Assembly (NCBI GenBank): GCA_032622095.1
Contig: CP136065.1
Span: forward strand, 248,929,474-248,993,473
Direction of reading: 5' to 3'
DNA: 64,000 bases
From: Siphonodentalium dalli
Taxonomy: Eukaryota; Mollusca; Scaphopoda; Gadilida; Siphonodentaliidae
Under the pieces are notes generated by a model, which saw nothing but the letters and a program-made list of their open reading frames with translations, was not told the origin of the DNA and ran no database searches. The position numbers were made by a program, and so were the translations under genes. Positions 1 to 11,700 of this stretch are shown piece after piece (position 1 is the first letter of the stretch; every line of letters starts with the position of its first letter).

Positions 1-1060
1 ATGCAGGGGTATGAATCCTGAATACCACTTAAAACATGCAGGGGTATGAATCCTGATTACCACTTCAAACGGGGGCTTGAATCCCGAATACAACTTAAAA
101 CAGGGGTATGAATCCTGAATACCACTTAAAACAGGGGTATGAATCCTGAATACCACTTAAAACATGCAGGGGTATGAATCCTGAATACCACTTAAAACAT
201 GCAGTGGTATGAATCCTGAATACCACTTCAAACGGGGGCTTGAATCCCGAATACAACTTAAAACAGGGGTATGAATCCTGAATACCGCTTAAAACAGGGG
301 TATGAATCCCGAATACCACTTAAAACAGGGGTATGAATCCCGAATACAACTTAAAACAGGGGTATGAATCCTGAATACCACTTAAAACAGGGGTATGAAT
401 CCTGAATACCACTTAAAACAGGGGTATGAATCCTGAATACCACTTAAAACAGGGGTATGAATCCTGAATACCACTTAAAACAGGGGCATGAATCCTGAAT
501 ACAACTTAAAACAGGGGTATGAATCATGAATACCACTAAAAACAGGGGTATGAATCCCGAATACCACTTAAAACAGGGGTATGAATCCTGAATACCACTC
601 AAAAACAGGGGTATGAATCCCGAATACCACTCAAAACAGGGGTATGAGTCATGAATACCACTCAAAACAGGGGTATGAATCCCGAACAACACTCAAAACA
701 GGGGTATGAATCCTGAATACCACTTAAAACAGGGGTATGAATCCTGAATACCACTTAAAACAGGGGTATGAATCCTGAATACCACTTAAAACAGGGGCAT
801 GAATCCCGAATACAACTTAAAACAGGGGTATGAATCATGAATACCACTAAAAACAGGGGTATGAATCCCGAATACCACTTAAAACAGGGGTATGAATCCT
901 GAATACCACTTAAAACAGAGGTATGAATCCTGAATACCACTTAAAACAGGGGTATGAATCCCGAATACCACTTAAAACAGGGGTATGAATCCTGAATACC
1001 ACTTAAAACAGGGGTATGAATCCCGAATACCACTTAAAACAGGGGTATGAATCATGAATA
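1..1060. repeat. 31-bp minisatellite array
   Basis: About 34 head-to-tail copies of a 31-bp unit containing AGGGGTATGAATCCTGAATA followed by CCACTTAAAAC fill the start of the window. Variants include AATCCC for AATCCT, TACAACTT for TACCACTT and a few copies with an extra ATGC. The array starts before the window and ends near 1060. Open frames on the minus strand (for example 95-319, 444-692, 755-940) are only the repeat read through, since 31 bp is not a multiple of three and the frame is kept only by indels. No gene is supported here. Confidence 0.95.
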
Positions 1061-1990
1061 TCCGGTTATTTAACCGCGGTTTTCTTTGGATTCCGGTGTA
1101 AACAATATTTGATTCGAGTCGAGGAAAGCTCATGCAGAGTGATCAGATATCGATTTTTGAAAATTTTCTTTCCCGATATATGTAATTATTGGCGGCTTGG
1201 CAAATATTCGTCAAGCCGACGGTCTCAGACCAAATTGCGGATGGATAAAGATGGACAACTCTAAAATCAAGCGGCCAAATTTCGTTGAACAAAATGTTGA
1301 TAAATAACGCGTTTTACAGCATTTTGGGCACTTTTATATTATAGTTGACTCAACTTGACTGTGGTTATATAGCATTATTTTTTGGGGGCAATTAATCGAT
1401 TATGATAACTGAATCGGCATTTCAAAAAAAGAATTGTTGTTGGTGGAATCTGATATTGGGACCATCGCATCGGATTGAGTACCTTTACCAAATATTTAGT
1501 CTGTTATAGTTGCATTGGGGACCATGCATCGAATCTGATTGAGTATCTTTAAAGATGCATTATCCGAATTAACGTTCCCAAATTACTATTTCTTTGGCTT
1601 CGGGGGTAAAAAATATTTGATTCGAGTCGATAAACCAACCCATCAAAGTTCAGACATATCAGATATCGATTTTTGAAATTTGTTATTTCTCGAGATGTGC
1701 AATTATTTGTGGCCCAGAAAACAGTCGTCAAACCGACGGTCTCGGACAAAATTGTGGATGAAGATGGTTAACTCTAAAATCAAGTGATAATACGGCCAAA
1801 TTTCATGATACTGAAGTGATAATACGGTCATATTTCATTGAACAAAATGTTGATAAATAACACGTTTTGGGGAAATTTGATACCATAGTTGACAGTGGTT
1901 AGCATTATTGTGTTGCAATTAATCGACTCTGATAACTAAGGCGTATTTTGAAGAAATATTGTTGTTAATTGTTGTTGTTGTTGTTGTTGT
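1060..1990. repeat. dispersed repeat, two degenerate copies; (GTT)n at its end
   Basis: Two related stretches (about 1070-1400 and 1540-1960) share blocks such as TATTTGATTCGAGTCGA, TCAGATATCGATTTTTGAAA, CGACGGTCTC and AACAAAATGTTGATAAATAA. A third copy lies in reverse orientation at about 33430-33870 inside an intron of the neurochondrin gene, including the segment GATTGAGTACCTTTA. The short open frame at 1549-1749 (minus) lies within one copy and has no recognisable protein features. A GTT trinucleotide run sits near 1968-1990. The class of element is not recognised. Confidence 0.75.
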
Positions 1991-2765
1991 ATATTGATGA
2001 TATGGGGACCGTCTGATCGGATTGAGTACCTGTAAAGAAAACTATTTTAAAATTAGGGAGCATATTTTGAGAAATGTTCTAATCTAACACTATATGCGTG
2101 CGTCCAAACGCACTTATTTATTATGCCTGAATGGTTCTTTCGATTTTGGTAATTTCAGAATAGATAAATTGTGTGCAAAAGTACATAATAACAAATTGTA
2201 AGAGTGTTAATTGTGGTCAAAATGATATGATCAACATGTCTGCATTCATCTTGCAATGTATTGTAATTTAAGCTATATTTGTACTATATAATAGGTATGT
2301 CAGGGCACATGCCAACGGCAATGACATTTCATAAACAAAATTCTTAGATTAAGGTATGGTGTCTACACGCCAAATTACTTCTACTCAAGTGTGACATTAA
2401 TGAATTTAATGTGCAATTAGTAATACCCAGCGCGGAGGCAGGTGAATCTTGTCCAATCTTCCCTCTTTAATTGTGAGGAGCACCCATAATTATGTGGGTT
2501 AAATTAAATATAAAACCAAGTTTTTATTTGTAAGATAAATGTATAAGTTAAAACTTAAAAGTAAAAGTTGAGTTACGTTATGTGCAGTTTTTTTTTTGTT
2601 TTTTTTTTAAAGCTGCTGTAGTGGTTTAAGAAATTCTGTACTTTATCAATACATTAATCAGGTGACATGATGTTCCTTGCAATCGAAACTGATGATTTCT
2701 AACGATTGTAACGTCTGACTAATGTTAAAGGGGTCACTCTGACCTAACAATTTAAAGTGATGAAG
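1991..2765. other. intergenic, no gene seen
   Basis: AT-rich sequence without a convincing coding region or repeat structure beyond a poly-T run near 2588-2610. Confidence 0.6.
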
Positions 2766-2773
2766 GCTGACGA

Positions 2774-3928
2774 CAGGGATGTGGCTAGAGGGTCTCCGCT
2801 GGGGGGGGGGTGTCCACCTTAGGAATTTCCAACTGCACCCCCCCCCCTTGAGTCGGAATCACACCAACACAACTTTTTGCATAATTCCATTTACACCCCC
2901 CCCCCCCTTGACGCGGAATCGCACCAACACAACTTTTTGCATAATTCCATTTGCACCCCCCCCCTTGTACCTCATGCTCAGGCCTAATTTCCTATATATT
3001 CATAAGCCATGCTTCGATTTTCCCAGTATGAGAACATTAAGATATTTGAACCTGAAAATTGCCCCAAAAAAAACAACTAGTGATCTAATTCCAGACAAAT
3101 GCACACAGCTGCCGACAACAGACCAGGAAACACCGGGCCGACCATGGTTGTTTGGCCCGGTGTGAGAACATTTTGAAAACTATATACAAGAAAATCGCAA
3201 ATCCTAGCATCTAGACTGGCCTCAACTGAAGCTTTCCTAGTGTTGGAAATTTCAAACCTCATGCCCTCAGGTTGGAAAATTCTTCAACTGATGACCATTT
3301 ATGTCTACAAGTTTGACCAAATGTAGTAAAATATTGTTTTGCTAAACTAATTAGCAGTTTTGTATTGGCCATGTGGATGGGGCAATGACACACCGGGCCG
3401 ACCATGGTGGGTCGGCCCGGTGTGCGAAAATTTTGAAATCTGAACAAGAAAATCGCAAAATCCTAACATCTAGACTAGCCTCAAGCCTTTCTACTGTTGG
3501 AAATTTCAAACCCTACACCCCCACTTAGGTTGGAAAATTTCCAACTGATGACAATTCCAATGACAATGTTGTTTTCTTAAATTAACTAGAAGTTTTTGAC
3601 TGGCCACGGGGGAGGGACCAGGACACAAGCTTTCCAAGTGTTGGAAATTTCCAACCTGTCACCCCCCCCTAAGGTTGTAAAATTTCCAACTGATGTCCAT
3701 TTCTGTCAAAAATTTTGACCAAAAATAGGAACATATGCAAATATTGGTCGAAAAACAATAATTCCCCCCAATAAATTGTTTTATAATCAAACTACAAGAA
3801 CATTTTCAACCTATTGTTGGTGTGAAATTTCGTTGTGGCAGGTATGAAATTTCCAACTATTGAAAATATAGCTCTCTGCTGGGGGGGGGGTGAGACACCC
3901 CCACACCCCCCCTCTAGCTACATCCCTG
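2774..3928. mobile_element. hAT-type MITE with perfect 8-bp target duplication
   Basis: The element begins CAGGGATGTGGCTAGAGGG and ends with the near-complement CCCTCTAGCTACATCCCTG. It is flanked on both sides by the identical 8-mer GCTGACGA (2766-2773 and 3929-3936), the 8-bp target duplication expected of hAT transposition. Inside are C-rich tandem blocks, repeated TTGGAAATTTC/AATTTCCAAC motifs, and two hairpins built on CACCGGGCCGACCATGG (about 3131-3165 and 3391-3425). There is no transposase; the open frame at 2779-3165 is an accident of C-tracts. It is a non-autonomous copy about 1.15 kb long. Confidence 0.9.
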
Positions 3929-3936
3929 GCTGACGA

Positions 3937-5513
3937 ATAAGGATGTATACACGGGGTATGAAATCTCGTTGGAAATGAATTTTTTTTTTAGTTTTTTCTT
4001 CTGCACGATTTCTGCTAGAATAATTGTTTACGTTCCAATGAAAATTTAGATGACTGCATATTAATTGCTAATTGGCGCCAGTAAGACAGTTGAGATAAAA
4101 TTGATGCAGCCACGATAGCAAACCATATGTACCATTCAGCACATTTTCAAAAGCTATGTAATCTTTAGTTCTTTTTTATGTGAGAGCTGCTCCTTCCGCC
4201 TGACGCATCGTGTCCCTGCTGCATGTGGGATGCACGTAATGCAAATTGGGATGTTGTGGCGACAGGAGGTGGGATATCTACCCCCGTTTTTTGTTAATCC
4301 AATTCGTTTATTTTCCTAAGTTTCGGTCAAATTTTGACAAAATTGGTCTAATTCAGTTGGATTATATCGAACCATTTTTATTATTATTATTGGGGATGTG
4401 AGGTTGAAAACTTCCTACATTTGGAATGTTTGACGTACAGGTTGGAAAATTTCAACCCAAGGGTGGGTGAAAATAGAATTTCTGGATTTGGGAATTTTTG
4501 TCTGCTTGGTTCAACTGGGGGCGGGGGGCGGGACGCACTGCAAGGGGCAGTACGACACCCCATGCACCCTCAGCAGTTTATAAACTAGCACTCGGAGACG
4601 CACGTGATATTTCGCAAGCTGCCATGCAATCAAAGAGCGTGACTAACACTTCGGTCAGAGTTCACGTGCTTATTTTCTCCCCGAATATTATATATATATA
4701 TATTTAACTAGCCGATGAGCCCGACGTTGTCCGGGCTATTCAAAAACCAAATTTCAAGTCGATAGTTTCACCGGTTTCCGAGATCTGGTCTGCGCATGCC
4801 CGAAGCTGGCGTCGCACGGCTCGGCGACCCGATAAAATTCGTATCCGGGGCAAGATACATTCACATAGCAAATTTCAAGTCGATAGCTCCACCCGTTTCC
4901 GAGATCTCGTCTGCGCATGCGCGAAGCGGGCGCCACACGGGCTCGCCAATACGACAACGTCGACCGCCTGGTCAAACTACACACACGTACCAAGTTTCGT
5001 CCCGATCGGTCGAGAATCGTAGATTTGTATAAATGACATACAGACAAACAAACAGACAATTAAACAGAGGTCTTCAAAATATATATGAGATGTTATTTTA
5101 TTTAATGTTATTTTCTCCCCGATTTTCTCACGTCATCATTATTCCATTCCCGAAAATGCACAAATGTAAACTATTCAAGGCTGTTGACGCCATACACATA
5201 GTTTCCACAATCAGTTAAAATCATCCCTCATTGCCATGGAAACAGAAATTTTGCTATTTGTCCAGCTGATTTGTCCCAAATGAGTTGTGTATGTTGCATA
5301 TATTAACTTACTATATATGATGGCACCTTTGCCAAATTTTGTGTTTCAGTTAGTTCCGGGTCGTGTCGGCTTGTCGGTTTCTTGATATATTTACCATTAT
5401 GTTGCTCAACTTGCCCGTAGGCATACCGGCCGATATACCGATTGGCTGCTGGTAAACCCCACTACACGTGGGGCTACCGTCACATTATTACATGCATTCC
5501 AGAAAATTATAGC
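3937..5513. other. intergenic with possible retroelement tail (4700-5070)
   Basis: No gene is seen. Between about 4735 and 5065 a GC-richer stretch repeats the phrase AATTTCAAGTCGATAG twice, with CCGTTTCCGAGATCT between, and ends in an ACATACAGACAAACAAACAG run. Such tails are common at the 3' ends of short or truncated retroelements; family not recognised. A (TA)n run lies at about 4689-4705. The overlapping open frames on both strands (4754-5059, 4796-5032) follow this repeat and are not supported as genes. Confidence 0.45.
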
Positions 5514-6361
5514 CCGGGAGCTAATAGGGGTACCCTTGCACCCCCATGGGACTTAACTTTACCCCACTCGTTGTGTTCCTTGTTATGTCCTTCAACTTTT
5601 AAGCAATGTTAACAAGAAAACAAAGTGGTCGTGTAGACTCCAGACAAGATGGCGGCCATCATGGCCGCCGTTTTTCAGACAAGGCCCTAAGTCAGTTTGA
5701 TGCAAATTATAGCGGGAAACTCTAGTTAAATGTATACAAATGTATACCTTTGCAACTCCCCATCCACGATGGCCGCCAAAATGGCCGCCGGAAGCTGAAA
5801 ATATGACGTTTATTCACTTATATCTTCTAGATCAGTTTATGCTGTTTGGAACTGGTTTTAGAAATGTGACTTTATTTTGTATTTTGTATATTAACTGATC
5901 ATTGATGCAATGAAATATGCAATTATCGGGGTTCTAGCCACTTCCGATCCCTCAAAAATTCTATTTTACAGAATGCGATATAAAATTTCACCAACAAAAT
6001 TGGGATTCTAATCATATTTCAACAAGAAATGACTCAAATGAGCAGAAATTTCTAATGTAAGTGTCACTTAGTGTGGCATATCATTACCTATGAATATTCC
6101 AACTCATTGGAACCAAAATTGTTTCTTTGGCTCAAAATGGCTGCCAAAATGGCCGCCAAAATATGGAAAATGGTAGATATTTCCACAGCGTGCCCTGCAA
6201 TCGCTTACAAGTTGTGGTAGATGTATACAATTGGCCATTCTGCCTACTATACATTGAATACTAACACGTCTGATGTACCAGCATGGACATAATAAGGAAC
6301 AAAATGAGTGGGGTAAAGTTAAGTCCCAGGGGGGCGCAAGGGTACCCCTATTAGCTCCCGG
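5514..6361. mobile_element. inverted-repeat (MITE-like) element, about 850 bp
   Basis: Left end CCGGGAGCTAATAGGGGTAC and right end GTACCCCTATTAGCTCCCGG are reverse complements. The similarity continues inward for about 80 bp on each side (TAACTTTACCCCACTC against GAGTGGGGTAAAGTTA). The interior contains several ATGGCCGCC-type motifs and no transposase frame. A target-site duplication could not be defined with confidence, so the superfamily is left open. Confidence 0.8.
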
Positions 6362-6977
6362 ACCTTTATATCAATGGCGATTTATACTAAAATAACACGA
6401 GGTTGATTTGGTGTCGGCTTTCCCGTTTCTTGCCTATACACATATATATGGACGGTACCGACTGCATGGACTGCCTGCGTGAACTGTTTGCCATTATATT
6501 GCCACTATATTGCCTGTACCGACTGACTATACTGGCATGCCGTTGCCAGCATTGTCAGTAAGTATAAGTACCATACAGAATGCGGCCGGTACTGGCCTGC
6601 GCCGGTGTGTTTACACATATGCCTACATACAGGGACGTGGCATGCAGGTGGAATCGGGGAGGCGTCTCCACAAACTTGGTCCAAATTTCGATACATGTAT
6701 ATGGGTCACGTTGATAGGCCCTATATAGTTGGAAATGGTGCTGATGTAATCTGCATATTCAGTGTATAAGTGATCAAAGAATTGGGTTGTTTTTGGAGGA
6801 TAGTGCATGGTTAAACTTATATAGCCCTGGAAAAAAACTACGCTGATGAAATAGCCTCTCCTCCAGTTGTCGAGTGCCACGCCAACATTGCCACTCTGCT
6901 GGTAGAATGTCTCTTCTGTATCTGTAGTTGATGCGCGCAGGATCCGTTCGGATGTATAAGCGCGTGGGATGGGATGA

Positions 6978-7685
6978 TTAGGACGTTTTGTTGTTTTCAG
7001 CTGGTTCTCCGTCCATTGTCATTTGGATGGATCGCATGCTGTCTTCTTCCAGAGTATTCCAGTCCTTGATTGTTTTAGGGAAGAATGAGTTTTTGAATTC
7101 TGTAGTCTGCGCGTCGATTAATTCATAGGGTTTTGAGTTGTTACACTCCTGCGTAGAAACAAAGTTCTTTGATACGTACCCCTCGAACTTCCGAGCTTTG
7201 ATTTTTCGACCCACTTTTTGTTTTGGTCTCAACAGGTCTTTGGTGTCGATAGCCGGGACCAGCCCGTCCACTACCTTGCCAAACAACTGGAGTCGATGGT
7301 CATACCTTCGGCCTTCTAGTGTTTGTAGCTGTAATTCACGCAGCATGTTGGTGATTGTTCCTGCCTCTTGTGATGTATAGTCCCCTGTTAGGAATCTCGC
7401 TGCTCTCTTCTGTATCCTCTCTAGTTTGGCAATGTCTCCTATCAGGTGGGGGTCCCAGACAACTGATGCATATTCCATCTTTGGTCGCACTAAGGTTTCG
7501 TATGCGATCAGCTTGCTTTTGGCTGGAGCCTTCTTTAGGTTTCTTCTAATGAAGCCTAGCGTACTATTCGCCTTCTGTGTGATTTTGGTGATGTGAGATG
7601 ACCATTTCATGTCCTTGGAAAGTGTCACCCCCAGGTATGGGTTTTCATCTACTTCTTCCAGTAGGCAGTTTTTTAAAGAATGCAA
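6978..7685 (-). pseudogene. 5'-truncated non-LTR retrotransposon, reverse transcriptase C-terminal part
   Basis: A 235-codon open frame on the minus strand reads as the region downstream of the catalytic core of a LINE reverse transcriptase (CR1/Jockey-like). It has the 'YLGVTLSKDMKWSSHI' block, the thumb-region 'LVRPKMEYASVVWDP' block, 'LERIQKRAARFL', and a C-terminal 'FFPKTIKDWNTL' block, all common in invertebrate LINE pol proteins. The palm motifs, including the FADD-type box, and the endonuclease domain are absent. The copy is therefore 5'-truncated at about 7685, the usual result of incomplete target-primed reverse transcription. It is a dead transposon fragment and not a host gene. Confidence 0.85.
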
Positions 7686-7689
7686 ACGA

Positions 7690-8632
7690 ATCTAAGAAGG
7701 ATATAATAGTAACTGAAGTATACACCGAGATACCTTGTTCCGCAACTGATTCAATGCTTGATTGCTTGTTGTTGAAATCCCTCCTTTAGGTGAGGAGCAC
7801 CCTATTATGATGTCTATTATATTGGGTATACTATATAAAAAAATAGTACCGTAATAAAAACATCTCTATACTTTTATATATGAAAATTTGCATAGCATGA
7901 AAGTATTAAGCACATCGTATACACACATCGTAGTTAGTAGACTCTGAACTTATTAAATCATCCTAATAATAATACAAAAATGTGGGAATGAGATATATCA
8001 TTTAAAGTTAGCGTAAATGACTTCACCCTTTATATTATTCTCGAAACTTTACTTTATATGGACTATATCTTTGTCCATGTACAAATATTTCTTATTTCCT
8101 TTTTAAAACTCCCCCTCTTGAAAATTAGTTAACATTAAGACTACTAAATTATTTACTACCAACACGTAATTTCCCAATAAAAATCCCAACTGCTTATTTC
8201 TAAATATATGCTAAATCAAACTATAACTACTTTCTGGGAAATATAGCCAAATATATAGCTTTACGTTTCTTTAAACAAACTTGCAAATAACCTTAAATTT
8301 AACGTACATGTACATAATTCACTAGATTCTCCAATAACTAAAAACCAAGTTCAACAAAATGATGAAATGACATGTGTTTAAACGACCAAATTTGTGTTAC
8401 AATTATTACCTTGTCTGTATTGGCTGTATTGACAAAAGTCAAGAGCGTTAAAGAGCATAAGTGTATTTTTTATATTGATCCAAACATGTGAGGAGATGTT
8501 GCCCTTATTATTATCACATTCCGGATTTGGTAAGAATGTGCTTCCGTTAAAATGTTATTTATACGTTATTGTTTGTGCTTTTAGCTTTATCCGTTTATTT
8601 ACGTTTTCTGTGCGTACACGTGCGCGAAGAAA
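7690..8632 (+). promoter_or_regulatory. upstream flank / putative promoter region of neurochondrin
   Basis: About 940 bp of AT-rich sequence lie between the LINE fragment and the first coding exon, with no coding region. The first exon reads in frame back to a stop at 8582-8584 (TAG), so the ATG at 8633 is the first in-frame start after that stop. Any transcription start should lie here or further upstream if there is a non-coding 5' exon. No TATA box or initiator could be assigned with confidence. Confidence 0.4.
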
Positions 8633-8716
8633 ATGAATGAGGGAAATTTATCACGATGTTTATCTGATTTGCGCAATGCAGAAAGCGATAATGAGAAATT
8701 TGCTTCGTTGTTAATG
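8633..8716 (+). CDS. NCDN: neurochondrin coding exon 1 (start codon)
   Basis: Encodes residues 1-28, ATG at 8633 through ATG|GTAAAA at the 5' splice site (GT at 8717), phase 0. The peptide 'LSRCLSDLRNAESDNEKF' matches the conserved N-terminal helix of neurochondrin (vertebrate form: 'LERYLGALREAKNDSEQF'). The N-terminus before it is shorter than in mammals. An in-frame TAG at 8582 supports this ATG as the start. The apparent continuation of the frame to 8881 is intron read-through. Confidence 0.9.
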
Positions 8717-11700
8717 GTAAAATGTTTTCCAATTTACTACCCAGAGAATCAATGCTGTCGCATAAATTTACCTAATTTCGCGCACAACTCAACAGTGTCA
8801 ACACCACCCACCGGCCCCCCACAACATCATTCATCAATCATCATGATAATGATCATCATGTCAACATTGGCAACAATATAAGTTGTTTTTTCAGGATAAC
8901 GGTTAACATAGAATTTTGACAATAACTACCTTTGTTGCATCATATCTTAGTCCATTCAAGTTTCAACATTTGTCTCGCCAGTCGATGTTCGTGTTCGCTT
9001 TAATCTGATTTAAGCCCTTCCCAGATAGCATGACTACGTTGGGCCAACGTTGGCATAATGTCGGCAACGTTGGCAATAGGTTTGGTTGGGTTAATGGTGT
9101 TGGCCCTTCGTTGGCGAACGTGACAACGGAATTTACTGCAGCACATTGGTTGGGTTGACGTTGTTGGCCCTTCGTTGGCCCAACGTATTCCTCCCAACCG
9201 TTGGAATTATAACGTTTGGCCAACGCGAACGTGCCAACGGAATTTACTGCAAAATTTTGGTTGGGTTGGCGTTGTTGGCCCTTTGTTAGCCCAATGTATT
9301 CCTCCCAACCATTGTAATTATAACGTTGGGCCAATGTTGGGGAGCTCATAAAAGCCGAACACAACCGAACATAACCGAACATAACCGAACACAAGTCCAA
9401 ATAATAGGAAATTTCATGAATAAAGTTCATAGGCATGTGTATTCATGTTCACACTATAAATATACGAAGTTTGGTGGAGTTTGGGCCAATAATAAGTGTT
9501 TTAATCGATATTTTGTAAGACGCGTTTAGTGTTCGGCATAGAAAACCCGAACACAAGCTAGCTTATGTTCGACACTCATGCAGTCACCGGTAATTAATTA
9601 ACACATAGAATGATGTGACATTAGCTGCCGTTTGAGATATATAACTCTATATAGAGTCTACTAAATATACGAACACCTTGTAAACTTCAGACATATGTAT
9701 TCACGTTCAACCTATTACTATACGAAGTTTGGTGGAGTTTGCTTCAATAATGAGTGTTTTGTTAGATGTTTTGTATAACGCGTTTGTGTTCGGCATAGAA
9801 AAGCAGAACACAAACTTCTGTCTCGTGGATTAGTTTATCCGCTGATAGGTGATAAGTAATATCTGCCAGATGGGATTTGGCAGGCTTTATTCGGGAGAAA
9901 AATGCATTGTTGTCCATTTTCGTCCGCATTCTCACTAAAATGTTACCCCCACCCCGTTATTATTACAAGTACATTCGTACAATATGGTTGTTTAGATGGA
10001 TCATACTGGACAAATATCAGCACGCCCCGAATAAAGAGCGTTTCGTATTGTATCTTTTTAAAAGTCTGATATGCTGTGATATGCAGAAATTTAAGATCTT
10101 ATTTTATTTTCAAATATGTCTCTGATATGACAGGAATGTGATATGAAAGGAATAAAGATTATTTATTTTGCGCTCAAGATACTTTTTGATGTTTGCTAGG
10201 GTTGATTGATCTAGTTTTGCATGTCTTTACTCTTTTAGTCTGACATGGCTTCTTGGCAATAGCCCCGTTTTGCGGTATCGTCAAACGTTAAAAACTTTGA
10301 GTTGTAATCTTTCCATGAAGTTACATAAATATTTATTTTTGTAATTATTATTATTCTCGTCACGTTTTGGGAGAGGACTTAATTACAAAAAAGCCACAAC
10401 AGGCTTATTGTCTCATCCCTTTCCAATCACCCATAATCACCCATTAGCATTTTTGTAAAATATTCATCTTCTTTTGTATTGTGTATAAATATTGTTTACA
10501 CCAAGTTTTGCTTCATGTGACGAGTGCATAAGGTATGTGTACTAGCGGGAAAACTTGTTTGTCACTCGACGTTTTTACAATCGTTGTCTTTCACGACGGG
10601 GCCTATCAAAAGCATGTTGTTTCTATAATAGTAGGCGCCATCAAACACTGAAACTATTTGTCAAAACACTAAACTACAATAGGTGAGAGACCGCCATCAA
10701 CAACAATTAAAGCCTTTCGGATTAGTGACCATGTCAGATATTAATTATCACCTAGCTAGACAGCCGTTAGACTAATCCACGACAAAATGATAACTTGTGT
10801 TCGGCTTTTCTATGCCGAACACAAAACGCGTTTTACAAAATATCGAATAAAACACTTATTATTTTCCCGAACTCCACCAAACTTCGTATAGTAATAGTGT
10901 GAACATGAATACACATGCCTATGAACTTTATTCGTGATATTTCCCATTATTTGGACTTGTGTTCGGTTATGTTCGGTTGTGTTCGGTTGTGTTCGGCTTT
11001 TATACGTACCGCAATGTTGGGCCAATGCGAATGTGCCAATGTAAGTAATTTATTGGTTGGGTTGACGTTGTTGGCCCTTCGTTGGCCTAACGTAGGCCTA
11101 TTCCTCCCAACCGTTGGAATTACAACGCTGGTCCAACATTGGGCCAATGCGAACATGGCAACGAAATTTACTGCAGCACATCGGTCGTGTTGACGTTGGT
11201 CCTTCGTTGATCCCAACCGTTGGAATTATAACGTTGGGCCAACGCGAACGTGATAACGGAATTTACTGCAGCACATGCATCAGTTGTGTTGACGTTGTTG
11301 GCCCAACGTAGGCCTATTTCTCCCAACTGTTGGAATTATAAAGTTGGGCCAACACGAACATGCCAACGGCCAATTACAGCTTCACGACAGTCCAATTACA
11401 TATGTAGCGCACATACATGTGATATAAATCTCAACGATATGCTGTATGTTCCGTTAAAAATTAAACGTACAAACATTACTGACACAATATATGCTACGAT
11501 ATGTCATAAAATACGTTGGATGTTGTCGGTTGGTATATCGTTGGCCCAACGTAATGCCAACGTAAATGACGTAGAAAGCTCTGACGTCAAACTATACGCG
11601 CATGCACAACGGATCAGGTGTCTGCCTTTCATATTGCGCGCTTTGTTCTGGTTCTCGTTCAGTGTTGCTGCTGGTATTGATTTTAGCAAATAAAGGATTC

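Noticed and set aside
6978-7685. 235-residue host protein
   Set aside because: The sequence blocks are those of a LINE reverse transcriptase C-terminal region; 5'-truncated copy.
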